From Acorus gramineus (Eukaryota; Streptophyta; Magnoliopsida; Acorales; Acoraceae), in NCBI GenBank assembly GCA_030737835.1, contig CM060849.1:19948074-20012073 (forward strand): DNA of 64,000 nucleotides, written 5' to 3'. Of this stretch, positions 35,511 to 48,026 are shown piece after piece; the first letter of the stretch is position 1, and the number at the start of each line of letters is the position of its first letter. The notes beneath the pieces are model-generated. The model was not told the origin of the DNA. It saw nothing but the letters and a program-made list of their open reading frames with translations, and searched no databases. The translations under genes were made by a program, and so were the position numbers.

Positions 35511-36720
35511 GGTAGCAATATTTGATGGATATTTTAATTTTAAGGTCTGAACTACTACTAGATCTAAGAGTGGGCCGCGGAGGATGAGGATTGTGAATAT
35601 GTTTGTTTGCTGCGATTCTAAATTGAAATAAAACATTTTTTTCGTTGCTCATAAACTTTGGGTTCCAAAGTAGCTTTGGTTTTCTACTTATCTTATTGAA
35701 TATTGTTTATTGTTATTCTTTTTTCTTGTGTCTTTCAGATCTTAGTTTCAATCTATCTCACTATTATGTTGATTTTATGTTGTAATATCTCCTTATATTT
35801 TACTATGATGATCCTAAATGATATCTTTACCTATCCAAGTGATTTATTTTTTACTTATATTTTTGCTTATCTATTATCTTTAGTGATATATTTTTTTTAC
35901 TTATCTACTTATATTTTTACTTTGATGATTCTAATTTCTAAGTGATATTTTACATATAGTTTTTAACTTGCATACTTAGTTTTTTGGCAATATTTGATGG
36001 GTATTTTACTTTTAAGATCTAAACAACTACTAGATCTAAGAGTGAGTTGCTGAGGATGATGGTTTTGAATATGTTTGTTTGCTGCAATTCTAAATGAAAT
36101 TAAACATTTTTTCACCGCGCATCAACTTAGGGTTTCAAAGTAGCTTTGGTTTTCTAATTATCTTATTGAATGTTGTTTATTTTGTTATTTTTTTCTTTTG
36201 TCTTTCAGATCTTGGTTTCATTTAGCTTTCTATTATGTTGATTCTAAGTGATAAAAAATATATTTTTTTTACTTATCTACTTATATTTATGGACAATGTT
36301 TGATAGACATTTAACATTTAGGATCAAAGCAGGGACTACTCATAGGGGACAACATGGGAAGGGAAACTAGGTAGAATCCAGAATATAAGCCATTCAACTT
36401 CTTGCGGGAGTGGGCCACCGAGGATGATGATTGTCCAGCAAAATATTTTTTTACTATTCTAAGTGATATAAAGCTTTGTTTTTTGCTGGTCATCAAAGTT
36501 GGGTTTTGAGTAGCATTGACTTCCTGCCTATGCTATTGAATATTGCTTATTTGTGTTTGTTATTCTTAGGGTTTTTCCAATCTTGGTTTTATGACTTTTA
36601 TCTATCTTGTTATTACGATGATTTTATGTGATAAAAAAATATATTTTTTAATGTATCTACTTTAGTTTTGTGGGCAATATTTGGTAGGCATTAACATTTA
36701 GGATGAAAAGCATTTGGTAG
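35511..36720 (+). repeat. Older, strongly diverged copies of the same tandem repeat
   Basis: Units beginning GGTAGCAATATTTGATGG or similar (about 35513, 35989, 36292, 36668) repeat every 300-480 bp. They share AGATCTAAGAGTG, GAGGATGATGG and TGTTTGTTTGCTGCAATTCTA. The last two blocks match GAGGGTGATGG and TGTTTGTGTACTCCAATCCTAG of the neighbouring array in the same order and spacing, so this looks like an older extension of it. One ORF here (35703-35945) is low-complexity and hydrophobic and probably chance. Confidence 0.6.
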
Positions 36721-38811
36721 TTATTTGACTTTTAGGATCAACTTGGTCATTTTAAAATTAGATTTCAAATTATTAGGCTTATGAATTTCCTTCCCCTTCA
36801 TCAGAAAAAAAGATGGTATCATCCACGCATTGAATGTGGGTGATGCACCAAATTTTATATTATTTGCTGTTTAGATGTTGAAACTAATTGTCTCTATATT
36901 TTGTTCTTGTAAGTTGCTGTTCTTGTGATGCGTTTTTAATTTTGTGGGCTAATCATAAAACCAGGAGTTGTATAAGGTTCCCGTTCCCTTACCAGCACTT
37001 GGATAAAAAGCATGATTCTCTTTATTTATCAGCGTTGTTTTAGCTTTTAATTGGCAACAACTTACTGAATTTCATAATGTTCTATTCTATATCAAGTTAC
37101 TAATGGCATTGCTTGCAGCAGGGCCCTTTTGGGTATCATTGGTAAAGGTTAGATATTCCCTTGTTGATGGATGATTTACAGGGCTGATTTATATATATGT
37201 TCTTCTGGTTACATGATAACTTTTTCCAGTATGCATGATTAAAATTGGTCTCCAATGTTTAGCTCTTGTTGTGCTTGCGGGTCAAGCCATTCTCAAAACC
37301 TACATCATATTTGATGATGGAGGAGTTTCATATTTTTGGTCAGTTGTTTACCTGTATATAATCTCTGTTATATCACCACTCAAATTGTCGATTTTGGTAA
37401 GGAAAGATATTTGGTTAATTTGATTAAATTTAATGTTTAAATGCTTCTATCATGACAATATAGCCTAATGTAAATAGCTAGAAACTACTAAATTGGAGGT
37501 TCGACATTGTTAAACAAGGCACACAATACTGAACAAAAGCTCTTTTTTGAAGTAGAGTTTCGATTGGTAACTCTTTCTTATTCATGTTTCATTTGTTTTT
37601 GGATGTAAAGATCTTAGGTGCTAAAAAAGCTTCGATTTTGTTAAGAAATTGTTTGATTTGCTAGATGTCTTATTTCCAAACCATCCTAAAAAAAGGAACA
37701 ACACAATCAAAATTGGTAGAGCAGAGAGCGATTTGTCATTTCTGCATGTGTTCAAACACACATGTTTGGCCCCAGATCGGTTCAGCATCTGTGGAACACA
37801 TGCTCTCTTGTAAGCTTGAATTCTCGTCTCTGCCCTTTGGTCCTGGTGGCACATGTCAAAGGTGAGGATCGTCCTTGAGATGGTTTGTATTCTCGTAGAT
37901 CCTATTACAAACTCATTGACATAAGTTATACTTTTATAATGTTTTTTGGGGAATTGCAAGTGGCATGTGAGTGAGTCCGTTTACTTTTTACTCTTCAAAG
38001 TTTTGGGTTTTGGGTTCTACTGAGTTCCACTGATTTCATTTACAGTTTTCTCTTCTAATTTTTGGGTTCTAATAAGTTTCATTGATTGATTATAGCTTGA
38101 AGGTTTATGAATTTTTTTGGGGGTAAATACTTCTTATTTAATGGTTAAAATCGCCAGTGAGTGTTTTTTGCCTTCTCCTGTGAGCCAGGAAGGTAAACAT
38201 TTCATTTTGATTGTGTTTTTTAATTGTTGAAATATAGGGTTTCACTTACATGATGTTTATGTTCATTGCAACCTCTCTTTCTGTGGAGCTGAGCCCAAGT
38301 ATTTTTGACAACATTTTTTTGTTGGATTTATGTTTGATATAGATCTTTGTTTGCGCTAATAATTTGTTGATAAATATATAGCATGGTAATTCAAGCGTAA
38401 AAACTTGGGTAATTTTTTACTCTGTATTATTAATATTCACAATTTTCTTATTGAAGGACAATTTGGTTTTGCATTTCAATTCTGAAACAGCTAATTTATC
38501 TTTAACCATCACATATTTTAGTGAGTTTTTTTGACAGGTCCTTAGTATTTCCTGCAACGTGTTCTTCATATTATGAATATATACTAAAAAATAATACATT
38601 GAAATTCTCGTTGGACAGAAGCACTGCCTAAAATTCTGACTAACAGGTAAATTGTCTTATATTGCACCACTTCCTTCCAAAACATATTATGAATTTATAC
38701 TAATAATAAATTTCCTCCAATGAACTCTCTAATGTCTTTTTTAGCTATCTCTCAATTCATGATTTATGTTCTTCTTTAGTTTTATATGTTTCATATTCTA
38801 TGCTCGCTAGT
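36721..38811. other. No recognised gene; possible continuation of a non-coding locus
   Basis: Several splice-site-like strings occur, such as GCTTGCAG before CAGGGCCCTTTTGG and ATTGGTAAAG|GTTAG near 37120-37150, and TTTTCCAG near 37230. A 62-codon ORF at 37235-37423 is hydrophobic and unrecognised. A short hairpin lies at 36814-36850 (TGGTATCATCCAC against GTGGGTGATGCACCA). I cannot support any protein product here. Confidence 0.35.
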
Positions 38812-38819
38812 TCTGTAAC

Positions 38820-39286
38820 CGGGGCCGGCCATGAGAATTGATTTTTTTAATGGGCCCTAGGTGAATTTTTAAAGTAGGCCCATCTTATATATCATTTTAT
38901 TTTAAGTCATAATAATATTATAAAATAGATACACAATATTTTATAATAATTTAAAAGCTTAAAAGCAACAAAATAGATTAAATTTTAATAGAATGAAAAA
39001 TTTATAAAATCATAAAAATACCTAGCACTATTTACCGGAGGGACTAGGGAGGAGAGATAGAGAGAGAGATAATTGTTATTGTGGTTGGAGAGATTTAAGG
39101 AGGGGAGAAATTTTTAAACTTGATTTTGGGAAAAATTGTGTGGTGAGAGAAACCAATTAATAAAGAAAAGTAGCACATCTCACCGTTCATTTATTTTATT
39201 CTATCGATCATGTTGTTATTGGGGCCCCTCCCTGGGTGAAGGCTCTAAGCAATTGAGTTGGTGGCCTTTGCCCAGGGCCTGCTCTG
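38820..39286. mobile_element. hAT-type MITE, 467 bp
   Basis: Flanked by a perfect 8-bp duplication TCTGTAAC (38812-38819 and 39287-39294). The ends are CGGGGCCGGCC (left) and CAGAGCAGGCC (right, other strand), decayed forms of the CAGGGCCGGCC-like termini common in plant hAT elements. The AT-rich interior has a GAGAGA run near 39055-39071 and no ORF. Confidence 0.85.
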
Positions 39287-39294
39287 TCTGTAAC

Positions 39295-41930
39295 TTTTCG
39301 AAATAGTATGAAATGCCAACAGATAATGCCTATCCAGCTTTTTTGTTGCCCGTTTAACCATGTCTTATGAATGTGTTGGTATAGTGAAATGCCTCGGTGA
39401 GCCAGACCAAACTAGAAGCGTAATGCTTGTTGGGGTTCTTGTAGTTTTTGTATATGTGGATGTTTCTTTTAATTGGGATTTACATCTGGATGTTTGTGCA
39501 GGGAATTTTTGATGATGAATACTACATCATGTGCAACCTCACGTGAGCTTAATTACTAAGGTGTCTAATCATTTCCTTTAGTTAAGGAGAACATGTGCAT
39601 CTACTCTACATTGCGTATGCATAATCATTTCTTTTAGTTAAGGAGAACATGTGCATCTACTCTGCACAGGATAGATGTAAATGATTTAATTTTGGATGGT
39701 TACAACAATTTGAGCATTTTATGAACTGAGGGAGAGCTCATTTCTATTAATTGAAGTATTAACCATGAATATTATATTGATGTTGATTTATTGTTTGGTT
39801 AGGGACGCCTATTGATAACACTTTATTTGGGGTTTGTGAGCAATTCTACCTCTTCAGTACATCAACATTTGCAAAACAGCCCATGCCAGTCTTTCCTTTT
39901 TGCTTTTAACATGGATAATACTTGACCATCAACATCTTCTTATGTTTAAGATAAGATTGTATCTGTGATACAGGGTTCCACTTAGAGACTCTTTGGAAGT
40001 AGTTGCCTTGGTGTCGGTACTTCATTTCCAAAGGTAAATGAGTACATTCCTTTTCTTTTTAGGGTTTTATATATAGAATTTGAAATGATTTTGCATTCTA
40101 AAATTTCATTTAAAACTTCTGACTTTATTTGGCTGCTTGTGAATTGACTCGCGTATTATCAAATTTTGGGTGTGTGGTTGAAGGAATGAAAGCCTTGAGA
40201 AATTTTTTTGAATAATTATTTCTGTTCATCTTAGGGGTTAACTCACATGCCTTTAATTTTCATTTATGACTTATTTGAAATTCAGACATACGATGTTGAT
40301 TGCGGATTTCTATGATGTTATCAAAAGCCTTGTATGAAATAAGTAGTGTCACCTTTTGCTTCTTACGTAAGGATTGCATTGAAATATTGCTATTTGATAA
40401 TATCTTTTGTAATGCTTAGGTCAAATCATCTTCTTCTTTTTCTTCTTCTTTTTTTTTTAATCACATGGTTGCCATATTGAAAATATATCACATGAGTAGT
40501 TTTTTTGTGGATAGTGAAGTATATTTTCTTTTCTGTTATTTGACTTTTATTATTGCTTTCTATATACTTTTATCTTAAGTTTATTTCATTTCTGTTACTT
40601 AAATTTACTTAATTTCTCTTTTTATTTTTAATCTGTTTTATGATTGTCATATTCTTGGTCACAGGTCACACACAATTGTTCATAGTACCAACATATTATC
40701 TCTTTACAATTGGTTGACCTCTCCCCTAGTAGATCCCTTAATTTCATACAACTCCCTCATTCATTTCAAATACTAAAGAACATTATTTATGAAAATATTA
40801 TATGTTAGATACTTAGATGGAGTTTAAATTTTTTAAAATAACTCCAAATAAAATATAACCTAAAATTTCTGTAATATTTGAATTTGTACTAATATTTCCA
40901 TAATTTTTGGAGACTCTTTTCCATTGATAATAACCTAATCAAATGGTTTGACCAACAGCTAGGAAACAATGACATTCCTTGCGAGCATTAATAAATTAAT
41001 ATCAACACAATGAACCAACCTAGACTTCACATTGTATTTCTGAATGTAGCCCCCCTACAGTGAAATGGCTCTGTTTGGTGCAAATGATTGAGTTTTTTCA
41101 ATCCTCCAAAGAAATGGCTCTGTTTGGTGCAAATGATTGAGTTTTTTCAATCCTCCAAAGATAAACCATGGAAACCATTTAAGTTTCTTCGTAAATGAGA
41201 ATATATTGTATGCATCCACATTTTATATAATTCTATTCTGATACTTTGTGATTGTTGTTATTTTACTAAATTTTTGCCGAAGACATCTGAATGATAGTAT
41301 GCATATTATATTAACAAACTTATTTCGAGCTACCTTGACATTGGTTGAGAGATATTTACTATTAGTTATTTCCCTATTTGCCATTAGTTGGTACCAGTCA
41401 TTTTGTATCTATTAACATGTTATTTGGAGTATGAAATTCTTGAATGTATTGCTCTATAAAAAAAACTTGCACAACTCACATGGCAATATCCATCTTCCAT
41501 TAGAATCTCATGGTTAAGATTGTCAAGAGCACTTTACAACTGATCCTTAAAATGTGTTCCTGCATTCTCTTTGCAAAAATAAAATAGTATTCTCAAAACT
41601 TGTATGAACATTTTTTTTTGTTGTTATTTTTATTCAATCATGATAAGAAGACCTACATTACCCACAAGATGTAGAAACACTTGACCACAAATTATTATGC
41701 ACTTTTAAACTTATAAGAAAATTATCAAATATCAAGGGATGCCACTATTAATCCTAATTTTAGTACCACCTTAAGTCAATTAAATCTAGTCCTAGAATGA
41801 CCTTGGAAGTTTTTACAATCAATTCAAACACTCCTCTCTTATCGAAAATTCTGTCCTTTTTATGTGTATACAACCACTAAGTTTGTCTAGGATATTTGGC
41901 ACTCTAGTGTATACAACCACTAATCTAGAT
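39295..41930. repeat. Spacer with two small duplications; no gene recognised
   Basis: A 45-bp segment beginning TAATCATTTCCTTTAG occurs at 39566-39610 and again at 39622-39666 with few differences. A 49-bp unit beginning GAAATGGCTCTGTTTGG is repeated exactly at 41062-41110 and 41111-41159. Exon-like boundaries such as TGTGCAG before GGAATTTTTGATGATG (about 39500) are seen, but the frame closes after about 15 codons. Confidence 0.45.
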
Positions 41931-43290
41931 GAAGTTTTCTTTGTTGGCAGACTGCTTTAAACAAGCTGCTCCCTACTTGTGATCGTCTATGGAAATGGAG
42001 ACTTATTCCATCTAGTCAATGTGTGTTATGCTCATCCAATGTGGAATCCTCCCCTCACCTATTTGTGCAATGTTCCTTCTCAACCTACCTTTGGACAACC
42101 ATTCTTAAATCACTGAAGCTCAAGAGAGAAAGGAAAGCTTGTTTGGGTGATTTCTTTATATAGTTCATGAAGGGGGCTATTAAGTAGGGCTGCAACTTGG
42201 CCTGGGTTGAACCTGATTTTTACAATGGTTGGGTTGACCAAATCGGGTTCGAGTTTGTCAATTCGAGTTGACTCACAAATCGGGTTGGGTTTGAGTTAGC
42301 TTACTTACAACCTGATCCAACCCAAACTCGTAAATTAATAGTTAAAAAAAAAATTCATTGTTGTTCATTATGTAGTTTCTAATTTGGGCATTCCAAATTT
42401 TAGGTAAACTTAACTAATCTTACGGGTTGGGTAAGGTTGGGTCGGGTTGGTTTATTTAATTTGCAAATCATTTTAGAAAATCGGGTTGAGTCGGGTTAGA
42501 GTTGAGCAGTTTAAAATTCGGGTTGGGTTCGGGTTGGGGTCAACCTGAACCTGACCCGCCTGAGTTGCAGCCCTACTATTAAGTGAAAGGATGATCCTTC
42601 AATTCATTTTGGCACTCACAATCTGGACATTTTGGTAAACTCGCAATGAAAATTTTTTCAAGCAATATGCTCTTTCAAAGTCAATGCTGGTGAAGAAGAT
42701 CATTCTAGCCACTTAAGTCTAGAATTTTTGGGGTGTCCATTGAGGATTCAGGCTCTCCACTATCTTTGGCTCTTTTGTCTCTCTTTGGCTTTGTCTTGGA
42801 ACCAAAGTCCACTATTTCTACTTAGTGGCTGAGTGACCACAGACTGCTTCTATTAATATCTTGGAGCTCAAATGCTTGCTGATTGGTCTGAGGCTCCAAA
42901 ATCTCTCAGGCAGTCTAATTTGGTTTGAATCAGACTCAAGTACGGCGGTTGCTTGGGGGCTAGGTAGGGGTCTCATCCTGTGGAATGCATTGAGAGATCT
43001 TTGCGAAATTCAGCACATTTCCCCTAGATTTGTAGATTGGAAGATCTCTCATGTCTATCAAGAAGGTAACTGGGTGGCAAATGCCCTTGCGGCATGGCAA
43101 TCTGAATTTGGTAGCACCTTATTCAGGCCTTCTCAACTGAATAGTGAAATTCGGGCTTTAATTGGGGAAGGCAAAGCTGGTCGTATCCTCATCAGAAAGG
43201 CTTAATGTCACAAACAATGGGGGCTGTTTAATCCTTTGAACTATGGTTCCCAAGTACTCCTTTTCCTGTGCATCAAAGTATCTGGCATTG
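41930..43290 (+). mobile_element. LINE (L1-type) 3' fragment with zinc-binding and RNase H-like regions, interrupted by a hAT MITE
   Basis: From about 41955 a frame reads LNKLLPTCDRLWKWRLIPSS, then a C-x2-C ... H-x4-C cluster typical of the zinc-binding domain after LINE reverse transcriptases. After the MITE comes a W-x-x-W...RNENFF segment. Then ORF 42861-43205 (114 codons) follows, resembling the plant RVT_3 RNase H-like domain: FESDSSTAVAW near its start and WKISHVYQEGNWVANALA near its end. Frames are broken between blocks and the 5' part (endonuclease and reverse transcriptase) is missing. The 3' end shares a terminal motif with the opposed LINE that follows. Confidence 0.72.
42185..42575. 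mobile_element. hAT-type MITE, 391 bp, inserted in the LINE fragment
   Basis: Perfect 12-bp terminal inverted repeats TAGGGCTGCAAC are flanked by a perfect 8-bp duplication CTATTAAG (42177-42184 and 42576-42583). The interior is rich in GGGTTGGGTT-type repeats on both strands and has no ORF. It splits the LINE between its zinc-binding and RNase H-like regions, so it is younger than the LINE insertion. Confidence 0.93.
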
Positions 43291-43322
43291 GTTTTTTTTT
43301 TTTAAAGGGGTACTTGGGAACC
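43245..43322. repeat. 19-bp inverted repeat at the junction of two LINE tails
   Basis: GGTTCCCAAGTACTCCTTT (43245-43263) is the inverted match, with one mismatch, of AAAGGGGTACTTGGGAACC (43304-43322). The left arm ends the plus-strand LINE fragment; the right arm ends the minus-strand LINE just before its poly(A). The simplest reading is one LINE 3'-terminal motif present twice in opposite orientation. Confidence 0.85.
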
Positions 43323-43580
43323 TCTTGCTACCCGATTTCATTTCTGATCTTGAATTACACATTCTGAAAAGGGGAGAAAAGATTATACTACAAAATAAGA
43401 CATGAGAGTAAAAAGGAACTCTTCTCCGGGTTAGAAGAGGCATCTAACCGCGAGAAGAGCCCCGCTCGCATGTTCACCCCGCGACTCGCAAGTCCCATCG
43501 CGAAAGTGGACGTCCTCCGCCTTCGTTATATGGCGGCCCCAATCCCACATACACCCACGAAACATGTCCCACATGTTTTC

Positions 43581-46500
43581 TTAGTACACGTTCGTTCCGT
43601 TGAAGACGACCTCATTTCTCGTCTTCCAGATCGTCCAAGCTCCGGCCGGGACTATGGCTTGCGAGACCACCGCATCCATGTTGTCGTCATTAGACCTCTT
43701 CATCGCTTTCCCCGCCGCCCACATGTCCTCCAATGTATGAAACGTACACTGCATTCCCGTTTGCCTCCCCACCATTGCCCAGAAATCCCGAGCCACTCTA
43801 CACGTACAAAAGAGATATACGACGGTCTCCAATTCCCCCGAGCATAAGGCACACTCGGTTGAGTCCGTGGGAGCCCATCTTGCCTAATACGCCTTCGTCA
43901 TTAGGCGTTCTAAGTATAGCAACCACATAAATACCTTGATCTTTAGTGGAACCTTTGGCCTCTAGGTTTGAACATACTTCACGTTCGACACCGCGCCCCT
44001 TGTTTGATCCGTCCTCCACCGAACATATGCACTCTTGACCGAGTGAACCCCCGAGGACTTAAACCTCCAAGACCATTGGTCCTCCTGCGTTGCCTGTAGC
44101 CTTTGTGCCTTGAGACGCTCTAACATTGTCATAAGCTGAGTGGTCTCTTCCACGCCTAGTCTTGCTCGCGAGAGCTCGATCCTCCATGACCCCTCTTCCG
44201 GTTGGTAGAATTCTGCCACCGTCCCTTCCTTCCTGTTCGCCAACCTATAAATATCAAGTGCCATGTCACAAAGTGTCTCCGCCCCGCTCCACCTATCCTT
44301 CCAAAAGTGCATCGATGCTCTGTTGCTGATCTTCCATTCTATTGCATGGTCCATGTCCTGTCAATCAGCAAACAACCCCTTACAAATTTGCGATGTGCGC
44401 GCACTCATCGCTGGCCAGCGAAGTTCGCCCATGCCCCCTCCTCCGTATCGGTCTCTCATAATTATGCTCCACAACGACACACACCCATTGAACCATCTCC
44501 ACGTCCACTTAGAAAGCAATGCCCAATTCATCAATCGAAGGTCCAACACCCCCAAGCCACCCTCCTTTTTATCGCGGCATACAGTACCCTAGTCCACCAA
44601 GTGTGTGGCCCAACGCACCTCGTCACCTCCTCTCCACAGAAACCGCCTCCTAATACGGTCCATGTGCTCGACCACCCCTACCGGTATTCTAAATACTGAA
44701 AGGTAGAAGGTGGGGAGGTTCGACAACACCGCTTGAAGAAGCGTCAGCCATCCTCCCCAGCTTAGGAGCTTCCCACGCCATCCTGCCAGTCTTCGCTCAA
44801 ACCGATCGATGAGGGGGTCCCAATGTTCCTTCTTCATGCGACCCGTGACCAGAGGTAAGCCCAGATGCTTGGTAGGGAACGCTCCTGGTGAGCAGCCCAT
44901 CCATGTCGCAAACTTGGTTTCCTCCTCCATCGTGATATGAATCCCATGCATGGTACTCTTTTGCTTGTTCAACTTGAGGCCCGAAATTAGTCCAAAACAG
45001 AAGACGATGAAGCGCAAGCCCCTAACGCTCCCACCCGATGCTTCGCTGAGCAATATAGTATCATTAGCATATTGTAACACCGTCACCTTCCTACCCGAAG
45101 GGTTGTTGGCAACGCCTGTAATCCAACCCGCCTCCTCCGCCTTCTCGCACAATCTCCTCAAGACGTTGGCCACCATCACGAACAGAATGGGTGAGGGGGT
45201 CGCCCTGCTGCAACCCCCTGTTGAGGGGAAAGAAACCTGTGACCTCCCCATTGACCACCACTGATGCGTGCACGGTGTTGATACACTGTTGGATCATCCG
45301 AATCCACCGAGCTTGGAACCCCTGTTGTGCCAGCAACTCTAGTAGAAACCCCCGAACCACGCCGTCGTATGCCTTTGCAAAATCCAATTTGAACAGCAGC
45401 CCCTTCCTTTTATCTTTGTGCAAGGACGTCACCAATTCCTAAGCCGCCATGAAGCCGTCTTGCAATAACCTCCCTGGGAGGAATGCTGATTGCGAGTCTG
45501 CCACTTGATCCCCGCACACCTCCTTTAATCAGTTAGCCATGACTTTAGCCACCATCATGTACGCCCCATTCACCAAGCAAATCGGTCTGAACTCCTCAAC
45601 ACGCATGGCGCCCTCCTTCTTTGGAATTAAGATGAAGTGCGATGCGTTCAGACATCCCACGCTTTGTGACCCTGCGTGGAATTCAGCGAACATTGCAATC
45701 ACATCCTCCTTGACAATGCTCCAATATCTTTGAAAGAAAACCAAGTCGAACCTGTCTGGACCTGGGGCCTTGTCCCCCTTTGCCTTTGCCAGCACCCTAT
45801 GAATCTCCAACTCATTAAACGGCGCCTCCAGGTAAGCACACTGCTCCTCGGTCAGCTTTGGTAGGTCCTGGTCCTCCCAAGTAGGTTTCCACCCCCTCCT
45901 TGTCTTGAATGCATTTTTAAAATGCTCCACCAATTTAGAGCTGATGTCATGTGGATCATCCCATGTCCAGCCCTCTATTTCGATTTGCACATGTGGTTCG
46001 CGCGTCTCCTTTGGCTCGCCGCTCGATGGAAAAACTTTGTGTTGTTGTTGCCCGCGCAGAGCCTTAAAGCCTTTGACTTTTGGCGCCATTCGATCTCCTC
46101 CATCTTTAGAATATCAGCAAGGTCGCCCTTGGCTCTACTCCTTGCGGCCCGTTCCTCCTCGTCAAACGTTGCCCCCTCCTCGGCCTGATCCAGGTCTTGA
46201 ATAACTCGAAGGAGTTCCCGTTTCTTCTCCGCCCTTACTGCCCCGACAGTCCTACTCCACTGCCTCAAGACTCTTTTCAACCTACGTAGCTTGAACGCCA
46301 CACGCCGAGCCCCCCGCAACCCGCTTGCGCTTGCAGTCCACGAGTTCTTGATCAACCCCTCGATCCCTTCCACTTCGCACCACCGCGACGCAAAGCGAAA
46401 GGGACCCGGCGTTGTCCTTGTCGATTTTGAGGTCAGCAAGAGAGGAATATAGTCTGAAACCACCTTCGGGAGACCCTGCAGCACATTGTTCGGATATGCA

Positions 46501-47129
46501 CTCTCCCACTCGTCATCCACAAGGACTCGGTCCAACCTCGTGAGGGAAGGCTCCTTGCGCATGTTGCTCCACGTAAATGAGTTGTTTGAGATCGGCAAGT
46601 CGATGAGCCCCTCCTCTTCGATCCATTTAGAAAAGTTAGTCATGGCCGGAGACATCCCCCCCCCCCCCCCCCGTTCCTCTCCTCTGCCCTCCTAAGCACG
46701 TTAAAATCTCCCAAGAACGCCACAGGGACATTCCATTGAGATCGAATGGCAGATAGGTCTTCCCACAACGCGCACGCTCCAAGTCCTTGTGCGGCCTGTA
46801 TACACCCGAGCATCCCCACTTCCTCCCTGTTTGCTTATCTTCCAACAAAATGGACAGGGCGTGTCGCCCCACTGATCTATCCACAACCCGCCAAAAGCTC
46901 AAGTTTTAGCAGAACAGAATCCCTCCCGTTGCCCCCCTCGCTTCCTTATTCGCCCATTCGTCCAAAAGACTCGCCCCCAGTTCTTGAATAATCCTCTTAT
47001 CCACCACCTCCATCTTAGTTTCCTAGATGCAGCACATCTGTGCCCTGTGCACCGCCACCAAGTCGTGAATTGCCCTCTTTTTTGCGGGTCGTTAAGCCCC
47101 ATGATATTCCATATGATGCACTTAAACAT
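43581..47129 (-). pseudogene. LINE ORF2 remnant: endonuclease, reverse transcriptase, zinc-binding region
   Basis: The start at 47129 reads MFKCIIWNIMGLNDPQKR, the first motif of L1 endonucleases. Later blocks read SNNSFTWSN and LTRLDRVLVDDEW (endonuclease C-terminus, about 46500-46610) and EFRPICLVNGAYMMVAKVMA (reverse transcriptase). LLFKLDFAKAYDGV and GLQQGDP follow. The catalytic box reads [10 protein letters not shown] (about 45074-45045): the first Asp of the usual YADD is Asn, which would disable it. The C-terminal part has ECALCSGELETVVYLFCTC and WTIWKTRNEVVF. The blocks lie in different frames with stops between them. A run of about 16 C at 46656-46672 accompanies one frame change. 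No RNase H-like domain was seen, unlike the neighbouring LINE. Confidence 0.85.
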
Positions 47130-48026
47130 AAGAACTTTGAATAACCCTCGTGCCACTCGGCCCACGGCACGCTCCTTCTGCACCCACTTCCTCGCCGCCT
47201 GTTCCATATAGTGAGTATGCGCGGCCACCTCCGAGTCATTGATGTCCACCTCCCCACCCATCGCCCGCAATTCCTCCGTACTCTCGTGAATGCTGGTCCC
47301 ACCGGACGCTTCCACGTCCTCATGCACAAACGGCCCACAGGGCCCAAACTCCCCACGGAGGTTGTTCACAAAGCCAGACTGGAATTTCTAGTTTTGAACC
47401 TTGAATCCCATGAGATGTGCGCGGTCTTGAGCCACTTGAACCCCGATGGGCAACTGAGTGCTAGACTTGACGCCTTGGCGGGTTTGGATTGTGCGCCGAC
47501 TCCTCGCCCCTCGGCACCCTTGGCACCCTTGACTTGTTTAAAATACCCGCCCTTTCCACGACAGGCTCTTGGACTGAACCCATGAAAGAACCGAAGAAAA
47601 TGGGCTGACTAACCTCCTCACATGACATTTCCCGTCGGATCCAATTCCACTGTTGGATCCGGCCCATGGGCCTTGGCCCATCACTTCCCAAACCCGACCT
47701 TGTAACATGCCCACTCAACAGCCCATCACCATCTGGTTCTTCTGCTTCGACAGGCCCACTTGACAGCCCATCACCACCTGGTTCTTCTGCTTCTTCAAAA
47801 CTCCTCACCCCACCTTCGGCCGTTTGGCAGAGGAACCTTCCTTCACAATTCTCTGACCAACTTCTGACCTCTACATCCTCCCAGCCTCGCTGTCGATAGG
47901 CGAGACGCTTCGTCGCTTCTCAGCCGATGTGGCAGGGTGGATTTCAGACAGCAGCGTGGGTCTCAAGACAGGTGGCACCCTTTGTGTGTTGCCCACACTA
48001 TCGCAGCAAAACGGATCCCTGCCATT

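Noticed and set aside
31960-36720. Tandem snoRNA cluster
   Set aside because: The telo-box promoter and tandem layout suggested it, but no paired C (RTGATGA) and D (CTGA) boxes, nor an H/ACA layout with ACA near the end, recur in the units. Only single box-like strings occur, such as ATGATGA near 36435.
37235-37423. 62-codon hydrophobic ORF as a small membrane protein
   Set aside because: No similarity recognised, no supporting splice or promoter context, and its composition is typical of T-rich DNA.
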